64,000 nt of DNA from Antedon bifida (GCA_963402885.1 OY727102.1:3906001-3970000), one strand, 5' to 3'. Numbered from the stretch's first letter, positions 24,401 to 34,880 are shown. Translations and numbers: made by a program. The notes: generated by a model from the sequence alone, not told the origin.

Positions 24401-26018
24401 ATTAAGTAAAATAACTATATAGATTGTTGCTTATTCGTTCGTTGTATATAACAATTTACACTTGTATCATGTTAATATCTTAAAATAATTATAATACTAT
24501 TTGTTAAAAACTGTTCTTATTTCGTCTTTGTACAGAATCATTTGTAGGATCTCAGTTTAAACCAACATCTAATGAAATGTTACAAACCAAGTTCAATGAC
24601 TTGAAATATGATCTTGGCAAACTCTATGATGGCGAAAGATACCTTTGGCTAAAATGTTGCTTATTTGATGTTATTCCTAGAGCAGACCTCACACGTACTG
24701 ATTTCATAGCAACTGATCTGTTCAATGTGCTCCATGACAACGGTAAAATCAAAACAGATGACGTCACCATCCTTTTTGAGGTTGCTGAGCTATCAGGTTT
24801 GCAGCTTGCTGTAGATCTGGTAAAGCAGTATATGAAAGATAAGAACATCAAAGGTACTGGTAAAAAGTTATCCTGTTACCGGAAGCGATTGTTTACGGCA
24901 TTGAACGAAGTTGGACCAGACGAGTTAAAAGATGTCATTGCTTATTATGGACTACGAAGATTTGGTTTTCAAAACACGTGGGACGTGGTTTTTTACTTGG
25001 AAAGTGAATTACAGCTTGAGGATAAACCATCAAAATTAAGTGCGTTTGCAGATCGTATTGGAAAGAAAGCAAGAAATATTTTATGTAAGTATTTAATTTT
25101 CTATTATAATATTTTATTTCTGTTCCATATGGAAGAAAGAAAGATATGGATGGTATCGTTAGACTGTTATGTTTTATCCTTGTCATCACTATTCATCATT
25201 ATTATTCAAAATAAAACTATACTAATGCTACTAATTTGTTATTCCATTATATAGGCCCTACTAAAGAACCAGTACCAAAGCCAGAGTCATTGCCACCGTT
25301 AGATCTAGATTCAGAGTCGGTACCAAAGCCAGAGACAGAGCTAAAGCCAAGGCCAGAGTCAGTGGCAATGCGAGAGTCGGAGCTAAAGCCGGTGCAAGCA
25401 CCAAAGCTAAAGCCAAGGCCAGAGTCAGTGCCAGAGTCAGAGATAAATCCGATGCTAGCAACAAAGCTAAAGCCAAAGCCAGAGTCAGTGCCAAGGTCAG
25501 AGCTAAAGCCAGTGTCTGCGCCAAAGCTAAAGCCAAGACCAGAGTCAGTGCCAAAGCCAGAGTCAGAGATAAAGCCGGTGCCAGCAACAAAGCCAAAGCT
25601 AAAGCCAAAGCCAGTGCCAAGGCCAGAGTCAGTGCCAAAGCCAGAGTCAGAGATAAAGCTGGTGCCAGCAACAAAACCAAAACTAAAGCCAAGGCCAGAT
25701 TCAGTGCCAAAACCAGAGTCCGAGCTAAAGCCGGTGCCAGCAACAAAGCCAAAGCTAAAGCCAAGGTCAGAGTCAGTGCCAAAGCCAGAGTCGGAGATAA
25801 AGCCGGTGCCAGCAACAAAACCAAAGCTAAAGCCAGAGTCAGAGATAAAGCCGGTGCCAGAAACAAAACCAAAGCTAAAGCCAAAGCCAGAGTCAGAGAT
25901 AAAGCCGGTGCCAGCAACAAAACCAAAGCTAAAGCCAAGGCCAGAGTCAGTGCCAAAGCCAGAGTCAGAGATAAAGCCGGTGCCAGCAACAAAGCCAAAG
26001 GCAGAGTCAGTGCCATAG
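12483..26018 (+). CDS. ROCO-family protein: ankyrin - Roc GTPase - COR - tandem death-effector-like domains (5'-partial)
   Basis: Exons inferred by splice sites and phase: 12483-12587, 15191-15278, 15966-16131, 16463-16566, 19571-19639, 19766-19884, 20626-20715, 20815-21009, 21096-21338, 21765-21959, 22372-22542, 22640-22942, 23142-23246, 23455-23659, 23796-24386, 24536-25084, 25255-26018. Together they give 1,354 in-phase codons ending in TAG. Domains in order: an ankyrin repeat (DGNTPLHL); a Roc GTPase with P-loop GKEGVGKTS, G3 DYAGQ and G4 THMD; a COR domain (LNDTGIIMYTG, LHWMIEIV); a Cys/His-rich tail (LRVLCTACEPYEHH); LESELKP repeats; an exon with two death-effector-like helical bundles (WLKCCLFDVIP, DLFNVLHDNGKI); a second Pro/Lys repeat exon. 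ROCO proteins are GTP-regulated signalling scaffolds. No kinase is seen. The true start and earlier ankyrin exons were not found. The downstream copy at 26019-27461 raises the possibility that the TAG is a recent truncation. Confidence 0.88.
13427..15078. mobile_element. Non-autonomous DNA transposon with ~38 bp terminal inverted repeats
   Basis: Lies in the intron between the first two ROCO exons. The left end CTATACTGCCCTGATTTACG (13427 on), followed by AAAGGGCATTATCTCAA, is matched in reverse complement at the right end, finishing at 15078. Interior sequence is AT-rich with no transposase frame. The target duplication is ambiguous because the flanks are TA-rich. Confidence 0.85.
15470..15632. 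mobile_element. Partial copy of the GATGTATTGTCC-type MITE (subfamily 2)
   Basis: Shares scattered words with the fuller copy at 39832-40187 (GTCAAATTG, ATTAAAACT, TTCATTTTTCATGTTTT, GGGGGACAAT) but lacks the terminal sequence on both sides. A decayed fragment, in a ROCO intron. Confidence 0.5.
17152..17318. mobile_element. Short MITE with inverted ends
   Basis: The left half contains GTTTTCCACTAGG and TTTATTCGCGCGAAT. The right half holds their reverse complements ATTCGCGCGAATAAAT and CCTAGTGGAAAAC. TTTTCGCGTATACGCG and TATACGCGAAAA pair nearer the centre. The whole ~167 bp can fold back on itself. Confidence 0.8.
17740..18460 (-). pseudogene. Degenerate transposase-like gene (possible DDE/RNase H fold)
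   Basis: Minus-strand coding remnant. It starts with CDHDHNATCDRC (a Cys/His cluster like a zinc-binding knuckle), followed by QSVQDIETWKAYILRSINQD, then CALIVLD, an in-frame TGA, FVPRKYR and WHITVL, then QMLLTFVHMF and LRQDNAGCYHS. More in-frame stops follow near 17770. The two aspartates, one after a hydrophobic strand and one in QDNAGCY, are spaced as in an RNase H-like core, so I infer a DDE-type nuclease relic. I do not recognise the exact family. At least one frameshift lies near 18390. It is certainly not an intact gene. Confidence 0.6.
18523..19570. other. Intronic sequence, no gene seen
   Basis: Right part of the ROCO intron after the transposase relic. Two small plus-strand open frames (18675-18857, 18860-19102) show no domain and no splice logic joining them to neighbours. 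Confidence 0.5.
20071..20575 (-). mobile_element. TTTAAAGATGTATTGTCC MITE, copy A
   Basis: About 505 bp, bounded by ATTTAAAGATGTATTGTCC and its reverse complement GGACAATACATCTTTAAAT. The interior (GGCTACTCTGTTTGCATAATC, GAGTTGTAAACAATCC) is shared with copies at 29877, 34267 (opposite orientation), 51300 and 56522. It lies in a ROCO intron. Confidence 0.92.
22110..22232 (+). repeat. Dispersed retroelement 3' tail with hairpin
   Basis: Contains CAGCCTTTTGGCTG (22173-22186), a perfect 5 bp stem with a four-base loop, followed by CCATTGTATTTTGATG and a terminal GAATAAATATACCTGAA. The same layout with a different stem sequence occurs at 43390 and, inverted, at 23024. Probably the 3' end of a non-LTR retrotransposon family. 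Confidence 0.5.
22970..23045 (-). repeat. Dispersed retroelement 3' tail with hairpin, inverted copy
   Basis: On the minus strand the stem CAGCCTTTGGCTG (23036-23024) precedes CCTGTATG and ends in TTGAATAAAAATACC followed by a short TAA-rich microsatellite, matching the copy at 22110-22232. Confidence 0.5.
23796..24386 (+). repeat. 30 bp coding tandem repeat in the ROCO gene
   Basis: An exon made of ~17 copies of a 10-residue unit, LESELKPVTA/P, with minor variants (LKLELKPETA). At DNA level the unit is GAGTCAGAGCTAAAGCCAGT plus ten bases. The long antisense Leu/Ala frame over it is a by-product. The encoded segment is probably an extended charged linker between the COR tail and the death-fold exon. 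Confidence 0.95.
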
Positions 26019-26770
26019 CCAGAGTCGGTGATAAAGCCGGTGCCAGCAAAAAGCCAAAGCCAGAGTCAGTGCCAAGGCCAGAGTCAGTGCCAAAGCCAGA
26101 GTTGGAGATAAAGCCGATGCCAGCAACAAAACCAAAGCTAAAGCCAGAGTCAGAGATAAAGCCGGTGCCAGAAACAAAACCAAAGCTAAAGCCAAAGCCA
26201 GAGTCAGAGATAAAGCCGGTGCCAGCAACAAAACCAAAGCTAAAGCCAAGGCCAGAGTCAGTGCCAAAGCCAGAGTCAGAGATAAAGCCGGTGCCAGCAA
26301 CAAAGCCAAAGGCAGAGTCAGTGCCATAGCCAGAGTCGGTGATAAAGCCGGTGCCAGCAAAAAGCCAAAGCCAGAGTCAGTGCCAAGGCCAGAGTCAGTG
26401 CCAGAGTCCGAGATAAAGCCGGTGCCAGCAACAAAACCCAAGCTAAAGCCAAGTCCACATTCAGTGCCAAAGCCAGAGTCTGAGATAAAGCCGGTACCAG
26501 CAACAAAACCAAAGCTAAAGCCAGAGTCGGAGATAAAGCCGGTACCAGCAACAAAACCAAAGCTAAAGCCAAGGCCAGAGTCGATGCCAAAGCGAGAGTT
26601 AGAGCTAAAGCCAGTGTCTGCGCCAAAGCTAAAGCCAAGGCCAGAGTCAGTGCCAAAGCCAGAGTCAGAAATAAAGCCGGTGCCAGTGCCAGTGCCAAAG
26701 CCAGAGTCGGAGCTAAAGCCGGTACCATAGCCAATGCTAAAGCCAAGGCCAGAGTCAGTACCAAAGCCAG
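25255..26770 (+). repeat. Pro/Lys/Glu coding repeat array, second copy, partly decayed
   Basis: Starts with the same GPTKEPVPKPESLP-type sequence as the exon at 23796, showing duplication of the module. Units resemble PKPESEIKPVPATKPKLKP. A 311 bp segment is duplicated: the TAG at 26016-26018 recurs at 26327-26329, and a one-base loss (GCAAAAAGCC in place of GCAACAAAGCC) follows each. A third TAG lies at 26728-26730. Confidence 0.9.
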
Positions 26771-27461
26771 TCATTGCCAGCGTCCGATCTAGAGTCATAG
26801 TCGGTGCCAAAGCCAGAGCTAAAGACGGTGCCAGCGCCAAGGCCAGTGCTAAAGCCAAGGCCTGAGTCAGTGCCAAAGCCAGAGTCGGAGTCATTGTCAT
26901 TGAGGATTTTTGGAGGTAATGGTATTTATATTAAGTAAAATAACTACAAAGATTGTTACTTAAAATTCAGACAATGTTTGTACAAGTATCGAATTGGTAA
27001 GATGAGCATGATTCACTTGATATGCTGAAGCTGTTGTGTAAAGATCTTGTAACACCTTACAATGCTCTACAGAAAGCTGACACCACCATGAAGTTGTTTA
27101 ATTTATTGAAACAGGCTGGCCATCTTCCCGTAACCAACTTTAAAGTTCTTATCGATATCATCAATGTCACTGGTACCAAAGGTGCTCTTGAGGCTAACAA
27201 ATATCTGAAGAACACACTTGACACTTGTAACAAATGTTAATGTATGGACAGAAGCTGATAGATTTCGACAAAACTCTTTCCCAAGACAATGTAATAAAGC
27301 TCATCCGTCTAAATGCCGTTCCTAGAAGACAATGCTACAACCAGTGGACTGTGATACTAAATCTTGAACAAAGGGGCATCCTAAGGGAAGATAGGTTCCT
27401 GTCATTTATTGAACATTTGAAAGAGAATAAGATGACAGTTTCTGTGGAAAAGTTAGAATAG
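26019..27461 (+). pseudogene. Decayed 3' continuation of the ROCO gene: repeats plus two death-effector-like domains
   Basis: Beyond the TAG at 26018 the repeat array goes on in shifting frames to a donor-like end at ~26911 that copies the end of the exon at 24386 (TTGAGGAT, then a G-G-AGGTAATG context). An exon-like stretch follows from about 27002. Frame one (27002-27240) reads LKLLCKDLVTPYNAL, LFNLLKQAGHLP, a clear death-effector-like pattern. It stops at TAA, and a second similar bundle (27234-27461, LEQRGILREDRFL) continues in another frame. This mirrors the two-domain exon at 24536-25084. Either the tail is a pseudogenised duplicate, or the assembly has an error and the intact protein has four such domains. 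Confidence 0.65.
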
Positions 27462-27530
27462 ACACGATTTAAACTATCGCCAAATTACGGTAGTTTAGGG
27501 AAATGCGTACAGCGATGGTTAACCATGTAT

Positions 27531-28008
27531 CATTTATTTATGAATAAACCTGTATACGTATTCAATAATAAAAAAAAAATAACTTTCTTACTCTTAATAT
27601 CATGAATAGCATATCTTTAGTGGTTAAGGTAATATATTATTTCTCTGTATACTGACGTCACACATATAGATAAAGAGAGACTGTCCATTAATCAAAGTTG
27701 TGTACAACTTTAGTTATGGTCAAGGGGGATTGGTCAAGACTTGAAGTAATTGGTCGAGACTTGGAGTAAATGGTCGAGACCGGGGGGAAAATGGTCAAGA
27801 CAGGGAGAAAAATTAATGTACACCATTTTATAAGTTTATAGTCACTTATTGTGTTTAATTTCATTTATGATTAAACCTGTATACGTATTCAATAATAAAA
27901 AATTAATTTTCTTACACTTAATATCATGAATAACATATCTTTAGTGGTTAAGGTATTATATTATTTCTCTGTATACTGACCTCACAAATATAGATAAAGA
28001 GAGACTGT
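27531..28008. repeat. Direct repeat pair of ~150 bp after the ROCO locus
   Basis: 27531-27684 and 27860-28008 share AAACCTGTATACGTATTCAA, ATATCTTTAGTGGTTAAGG and GATAAAGAGAGACTGT with few changes. The first copy has AATAAA at 27543-27548, a candidate poly(A) signal for the ROCO transcript. Confidence 0.8.
27714..27812 (+). repeat. Minisatellite, ~24 bp unit
   Basis: Four or five units of TTGGTCGAGACTTGGAGTAA with variants (GGTCAAGACTTGAAG, GGTCGAGACCGGGGGG). It lies between the two direct repeats. Confidence 0.75.
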
Positions 28009-28028
28009 AACTAAATTTTTATTGATTA

Positions 28029-28334
28029 TTAGGGTTACAGTGAGAGTTCTATGCAAACATTAAAAGGTCAATTAAGGAGCCACCCAACTTAATTATGTAC
28101 GAATGGACAGTGACAATTTACCATTAAACTCTGGTCAACCGTTTTATTGGGGGGCTCTCAAATTTCGACGAAGTCGCAAATTGAAACTCCCATGCTTTTG
28201 TGACCAGAGTTTAATGGTAAATTGTCACTGTCCATTCGTCCTTGTACAGAGGTAAAGTTCAAGTGTCAATTGACACAACCCTTTTTCCAATGTTCAGAGT
28301 TCAAGTAATTGACCTTTTAATGTTTAACCCTAGT
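28029..28334. mobile_element. MITE-like inverted repeat
   Basis: Ends AGGGTTA and TAACCCT. AAACATTAAAAGGTCAATT near the left edge pairs with ATTGACCTTTTAATGTTT near the right. A long perfect inner stem pairs 28098-28137 (starts ACGAATGGACAGTGAC) with 28200-28240 (ends GTCACTGTCCATTCGT). Confidence 0.82.
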
Positions 28335-28838
28335 TTAAAAATAAAAATGTCCTCTTTTGCAGAGTCGTAACCCTTATAGGGTTTGAGCACATTTGTTAGG
28401 TACCGATTGAGAACTGTAATGGATTTATGTATGTAGTGTATACCCTACAGTATTTCTGACTTTCATAAAATGGACAAAACAATAACATATTTTTGCTAAT
28501 TCAGCGGAAATTTAATATCTATTTTCTGTTTGTTGGTAGTAACATGCTTAACATAAATTCATTCATTGTTATTTATATGTAAACACAGGTTTTTGCCAAC
28601 AGAAATTAAATTCCATACACAAACAAAATTATAAAGTTGGATGAAGAGAGGCAAAACAAATGCATGCATTAACAATACTGTATTTTCTCTAAACATGATA
28701 GCTCCAACTTTTGGATATATGTTATACATATTATTTACTAAATGAGACAAACAAAAATGGCATTATATTTTTAATTAAACACTATTTTCATTGAAAGCAG
28801 TTTGCTACATTATTTTTAAAATACTGATCAACTGTAAT

Positions 28839-31800
28839 TTATGAGTTCTTCTGTGGCACCTTGATGATAACCTGCAAGTAGAAAAACCCAATAAATAATT
28901 TGTTTGGTAAGGGAATCTAATTATAATTTAAAATCACTATAAAGATCTTTTTATGATGATTTTACACTTTGAGACATCCCACTACAATCAGTGGCGTAAC
29001 GGCTATGAGCGCTCACTGGCAGGGCCCTCGAGCTCCAGGGGCCCCAGAGCATGAGCAGTCCACTGCAACTACCCAGCGTTGGAGGTTCCCTTAGGAGTGC
29101 TAAACCAGGGGCCTTTGCCCTGTGCATTACGCAACTGGGGACAATCCTATTAAGGAGATACCTCCACTATTAATAAAACGCTACTCCGTATTGAGATGTC
29201 ATCTCTCTTGGAGTTCTAATGTAAATTGTAATTAACTATAGATGGTTTTTTTTTCTACATGAAAATAGACTGACTTACAGTTTTAACCTCATGGTATTCT
29301 TTCAAAGAATCTTCTCCCCTGAAAAATCATAATCATTCGATAATTATTGACAGATTTATATCACCTGGCATAGCTTTGCACTTTAGATACTTGAAACATG
29401 CAACTTACAAATCTCTACCAAAACCAGACTGCTTGTATCCACCAAAAGGAATAGAAGGTCCGCCCACATTGTAGCAATTCACCCTGAGACACAAGAAGTG
29501 TAACTACGGTTAGTGTATGTTAAAATATGGACTGTGGAAAGTGTTCTATTTTGAATAAATCAAATAAGTACCAAAACACTGTGAATATAGCATTTAAGTG
29601 TACAATAAGTAGTAAGTCATTTCCGAATACTTAACGCTTTACCATACGGTTCCAGCTTTGAGACTGTGCGCCACTGTCATAGCAACATCAATATCTTTGG
29701 TGAATACTGCTCCTGCTAGGCCATAATGTGTCTTATGAGCACGCTCAATGACCTCTTCAATATTCTTGAATTTCAAAATAACTTGCACAGGTCCAAAAAT
29801 CTTAAAAGAGTGCAGAATACCAGAAACTGCTAAGTGTATTGTAAAGTAACAAATATTAAATAAACCCCTTATTTCCTTTAAAGATGTATAGTCCCTTTGT
29901 CAAATTCCCAAAAAAAAAAAAAAGATTTCGAAAAAAAGTGGGTCATTTTGAAGTATCATAATAGTTATTGAAAAATCATTTAACTGAAATACAGACGTTT
30001 TTTGGTTCAGTCACAGTTTTCGATCAAAACATATCTCACATAATGCAACACGCTTATTTGGCTACTCTGTATGCATAATCATAAAACTTCTTTGCGATCT
30101 GTGTGAAAACACCTTCTCAACCGTGACGAGTTGTAAACAATCCTAATTAGCATCATGCATAATGTATACTCATGGTTTGAAATCTTTGTTTACTTTCGCT
30201 CGCGACGATTTTCCAGACGAAATGTTATCAAATTAATTTAGCTGTTAATTACGTAAAATTTCGACTTAAAGTGAATAACTTTAATATTACTTTGATATGG
30301 CCAATTTAAATTTAGAATATTTTGACCTTCATTTTTTTGTGTTTCAAGGGACAATACATCTTTAAATTGTATACAGTAGAACCCCTTCATTTGGGACACC
30401 TAAGAGGAAACTTTGTTTGATTGCAAATGTGTACTTCAGTACTCTCAATTATAAAAATGTAAATGCATTTTGTCAACAAATCAATCTTAACCTCACCTCT
30501 TCTTTGGCAATAGTCATGTCATCAGTGACATCAGAAAACACAGTTGACTGCAAGAAGTAGCCTTTGTCACCATGACGACTACCACCACATGACAATGTGG
30601 CACCATCTTTTTTACCAGATTCAATTTTTCCAAGAACTTTATCAAACTGTTCTTGATCAATCTGTGAAACAAAACAAACATTAATAAATAGTGGTGACAA
30701 ATATTTTAATTTATGCTACTCATCAAAATCACCTTCAACATTATCATCATCACCCTCATCAAGAGCGGATCCAGGATGTTGGAAAAGAAGAATCTCTTTT
30801 TCATTTTTCATCTAAAAGTTTTCCCCTCTCCCTATAAATTTACATATGCTCATAATCAACAGCAGGGTAATATTTACCTGAGGGCCTGATTGGGTACCAT
30901 CAACATATGGATCTCCAATAACCCTAGCGTTTGCTTTCTGCACACTTTTCTTCACAAACTCATCATAGATCCCCTCTTGGACAAATGTACGGGAACCTGC
31001 AGAGCAGCATTGGCCCACATTACAAAAGACGGCTTCATGGGCCTCATCGACAGCAAAATCCACTATGGTACATAAAATAATAGTTTTTTTTAAATTTAGT
31101 TTATTTTAATGCATTCAACAGACAGTAATTAGCCAATTACAGGATGAATGATAAACTAAACCATGCTTATAAACTTAGAATTCTCATTAGGGCAGGATTG
31201 AACTCTGTCAACCAGGTCAGGATTGAACTCTGGCAACCAGGTCAGGATTGAACTCTGGCAACCAGGTCAGGATTTAACTCTGGCAACCAGGTCAGGATTG
31301 AACTCTAGCAACCAGGTCAGGGTTGAACTCTGGCAACCAGGTCAGGATTGAACTCTGGCAACCAGGTCAGGATTGAACTCTGGCAACCAGGTCAGGATTG
31401 AACTCTGGCAACCATGAGGTCAGGATTGAAACCTGCCATTAAGTCACTATTCAATAATCAGGATTGGAAGGCAAGCTGCATCTCAACTAAACTGCTATTA
31501 TGCAACTTCAAGTATTGAGGTTATAATATAAAATGTTACCATCACTGTCTGCAAATACAATGTTTGGACTTTTTCCACCCATCTCCAGAGACACTCTCTT
31601 CAAATTGCTTTTGCCTGCTGCTTGCTGGATCAGATGACCGACCTATTATAAATTGCACAATAAAATTTTTAGGGGGGAGGGGCTTACATAAGTCAAACAT
31701 TACTATCTCTAGCTTGTCAAGGAGTTAAGTTAATTGGTCAGATGTTTTGTCCTACTCTGACATAATTGATACTCAGTAAAATAATAATTTCTGTGAAGAA

Positions 31801-34800
31801 AATTGCATTGTTTCTGCAGGCATAGGGCAAACGGTTTGCAAATCTTTAAATAAAACAGTATATAATAATAAGGATGTTATCTAAGAGTACCTCAGTTGAA
31901 CCTGTGAATGCCACCTTATCAACATCCATATGCTCACTGATTGCTGCTCCCGCTGTTGGACCATATCCGGGAATGATGTTGATAACACCTGGTGGAAAGC
32001 CAGCCTAGGTTTACAAAAAAAATAAGTATTAGACTAAAAAAAATCCAACAATTGCTAGTATTGTCATGCTAGAATGTTTACTATTTAGTAAAATTGATAG
32101 GAATGTACCTCTTTGATTAGTGAACCAATAAAAATGGCTGTGAGTGGTGTCTGTTCTGCTGGCTTAATAACCATTGTATTCCCACATGCTATTGCAGGGC
32201 CTAACTTCCAGCCTAGCATATCGATTGGATAATTCCAGGGAATGATAGCCCCGCATACACCAACAGGCTCAAGTTTTGTGTAGCAGAAGTAATCACCATC
32301 TAGAATTAATTAAATTATGTTAAATAAATATCTTATTCGTCTATAGCATATAGGCATAAAGTTTACAGCTGCTGATAGAAAAGTATGTTGAGTCGAGTGG
32401 CAGAGCAGTTAAGGCAGGGGCGTTGCAAACTATAGCCATCAAATCGGCATAGGTCCAAGGGTCTGGTGCATATCTGGCTCGAGTAAACTGTAAAAAACCC
32501 AGTGCATCTTTTAGAAGAGTACTGTAGGGTGTTGAATGATTGCAGTTTGGTAGTAGCTCGACAGTACTATACATGGACACTAGAGGATATGAAAGTTGTA
32601 CAGTATGTGTTACATACTGTAGGTACAGTGTAGTCCACTACGCATTGAGAATCAATTATTATGACTGCACCACATATGTTTCCAATTTAAATAAATTCAC
32701 CTAATGGAATAGTTTTTCCATGAATCTTGTCACACCAGCCTGCGTAGTACGTCAGGGTATCAGCAATAGAATCCACCCACATCTCGGATTCAAAGTATGG
32801 CATACCATTATCAAGAGTTTCCAAAGCCTAAAAAAATGTAACATGTAAGTGATACTAATATGCATACAATAAAGCCAAAATTTTGGCTTTTTATCTGTGG
32901 AGTGGGGTTATAGCTTGGCGGTGCTTGGTCCACAGCTGCAGTCCCAGGGTCCTGGTTCAAATCCTGTTCAGTATCTCTACTCCCAGAGACTTGGTTAAGA
33001 CTATGTTTATGTAGTGAAACAGGATTGCCACCTTTCGGATGGATAATAAATCGATTCAATTATGCATGGTATGGTATGATTTTGGGTTAAGAAAAGAATG
33101 ATAAATTGGTGCTTACAGATAGATAGTCTTTGTTTTCTTTCAAAAGATCAGCAAGTTTTACCATCATCTTAGCTCTCTTGCTGGCGTCAAGTCGTCGCCA
33201 TGGTGACCCAAGATTAAAAGCTTCTTGTGCAGCTTTCACAGCAATGTCAACATCTGCCTAATTTATTGAAGCATAAGAAAAAAAAAATTGTTTATGACTG
33301 AAAAAATTCCAACCATTTATCTGCTTTCATACATGCCAACACTCCCGTTTTGGCCGGGAGACTCCCATATTTTAGTCTCATCTCCCGGCCAATTTTTCCA
33401 CATTTTCTCCTGTATTACAAAAATAACCAAATTTTGGTGTATGTGTGGTTTTCTCCATTAAAATATAACAAATTTACGATATTTAAGCCATTATATACAA
33501 CCATCTGCGGTACATAGCCACCACGCGATACCACTTAATGACATTACACACTACATTCCTTACTACACGACATTCCTTACTACACGATAATAATAGAGAG
33601 GGCACCGTTGACCTTAAAAAACACCACCTCTTCAACATTATGATGCTGTACTCGACCTGTTTGACCGGTTTTCAGCTATTAAAAACAATTATCGTAGAAG
33701 GAGATAGGTAAATGCGAAGCATCCTCCAATTATCGTGTGCAGGTTTTTCAGCATCGACATCCATTATACAGTGTATACCACGATCGGAAAACCCTATTTG
33801 GGGCAAATCGTTGAACCTAAATTCATTTTAATTGTCAATAACTAATTATCTAACTCAATTTAATTAGTAAACAGGGTTACATCAGGTGGTTAAAATCAGT
33901 ACAGAAAGTATGAACCAACCAACCAAATTTTGCCCTTACGTATATTTATATATAGATTATACTATAGGCATATCGCTATAGAAAATGCATACTGTACAGT
34001 ACCTTGTCGCCCTCCTGGACTTCACATATCTTTTGACCAGTACAAGGATTGATGGTTGGAAATGTTTTACTGCTTACCGAATTAACAAACTCATTGTTAA
34101 TGAACAACTAGGAAAAAAGTTAATAAATCCTGTCATTTTACAAATAAATAACAGTACATAAAAATTACTGGATTTAGTCAACATATTTGCTATGCAAATT
34201 AAGTTGATTATAAGCCTACCAGCCTATGGTACATTAATTATGCCTTTTCTCTACTTAATTGTTTAGTTTAAAGATGTATTGTCACAAAAAAATAAATGTC
34301 AAAATATTCTAAATTTAAATTGGCCATATCAAAGTAATATTAAAGTTATTCACTTTAAGTCAAAAATTTGAGCCAAAAACAACAAGTTTACGTAATTAAC
34401 AGGTAAATTACTTTGATTACATTTCGTCTGGAAAATCGTCGCGAGCGAAAGTAAACAAAGATTTCAAACCACGAGTACGCATTATGCATATGCTAATTAG
34501 GATTGTTTACAACTCGTCACAGTTCAGAAGGTATTTTCACACAGATCATGAGAAAGTTTTATGAAATATGCATACAGAGTAGCCAAACAAGCGCGTTTCA
34601 TTATGGGATATGTTTTGATCGAAAACTTTGACTGGAAGTCAAAGTTATTTTTTAAACAAAAAAACGTCTGTATTTCAGTTAAATGATTTTTTTTTCGACA
34701 AATTTTTGGTGAAAGTTAATACCTGTAACTATTATGATACTTCAAAATGACCCACCTTTTTTTGAAATCTTTTATTTTTTATTTTTTTGAAATTAGTCAA

Positions 34801-34880
34801 AGGGACAATACATCTTTAAATGTTGGGTTGAAACTTACCTGAGTATATTTAATCTCTGGTTGGGTGTTTAATTTAGCCAT
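28839..34880 (-). CDS. ALDH1A-like: Cytosolic aldehyde dehydrogenase, ALDH1A/ALDH2 clade
   Basis: Thirteen exons, listed 5' to 3': 34839-34880, 34003-34107, 33117-33257, 32701-32827, 32109-32299, 31891-32004, 31540-31642, 30878-31062, 30497-30661, 29643-29800, 29409-29483, 29279-29318, 28839-28871. They give 1,479 nt and 492 residues, close to the usual ~500. The enzyme oxidises aldehydes to acids with NAD+; in this clade substrates include retinal and acetaldehyde. Visible signatures: IIPWNYP, FTGSTE (NAD-binding turn), LEMGGKSP with the general-base Glu, GQCCSAGSR with the nucleophilic Cys, IFGPV, and the C-terminal VPQKNS typical of ALDH1/ALDH2. The N-terminus MAKLNTQPE shows no mitochondrial presequence, so a cytosolic location is inferred. 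An acceptor-like ACAG 12 bases before the start codon suggests an upstream non-coding exon. Whether it is a retinal dehydrogenase cannot be read from this. Confidence 0.96.
29877..30367 (-). mobile_element. TTTAAAGATGTATTGTCC MITE, copy B
   Basis: Same family and orientation as copy A, in an ALDH intron, with ends TTTAAAGATGTATAGTCCC and GGGACAATACATCTTTAAAT. Confidence 0.9.
31186..31432 (+). repeat. Minisatellite, 25 bp unit, ~10 copies
   Basis: Head-to-tail copies of CAGGATTGAACTCTGGCAAC plus CAGGT, nearly identical, in an ALDH intron. Single-base variants occur (TTTAACTC, CTCTAGC, CATGAGGT). Confidence 0.95.
32390..32500 (+). repeat. Possible tRNA-derived SINE fragment
   Basis: GTGGCAGAGCAGTTAAGGC resembles a Pol III A box, and GGTCCAAGGGTCTGG ~50 bases on resembles a weak B box. 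It lies in an ALDH intron. A tRNA gene is unlikely because no acceptor stem closes. Confidence 0.4.
32895..33060 (+). mobile_element. tRNA-derived SINE
   Basis: A-box-like TTATAGCTTGGCGGTGC (~32909) is followed ~45 bases later by the B-box sequence GGTTCAAATCC. A tRNA-unrelated body follows, ending TTTCGGATGGATAATAAAT. This is the ordinary arrangement of a SINE with a Pol III promoter head. It lies in an ALDH intron. Confidence 0.6.
34267..34820 (+). mobile_element. TTTAAAGATGTATTGTCC MITE, copy C (opposite orientation)
   Basis: Full-length, ~554 bp, inverted relative to copies A and B, and ends only 18 bp from the donor side of ALDH coding exon 1 (exon edge 34839). Confidence 0.92.

Noticed and set aside
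24577..25254. 225-codon frame as a stand-alone gene
   Set aside because: It is the death-fold exon of the ROCO gene read through its donor at 25084; the upstream acceptor at 24535 and phases fit the larger gene.
31186..31432. Regular short repeats that could suggest a CRISPR array
   Set aside because: Units are contiguous with no unique spacers, and the setting is an animal intron.
32341..32580. 79-codon minus frame inside an ALDH intron
   Set aside because: Overlaps a tRNA-like repeat and lies between two confidently placed ALDH exons.
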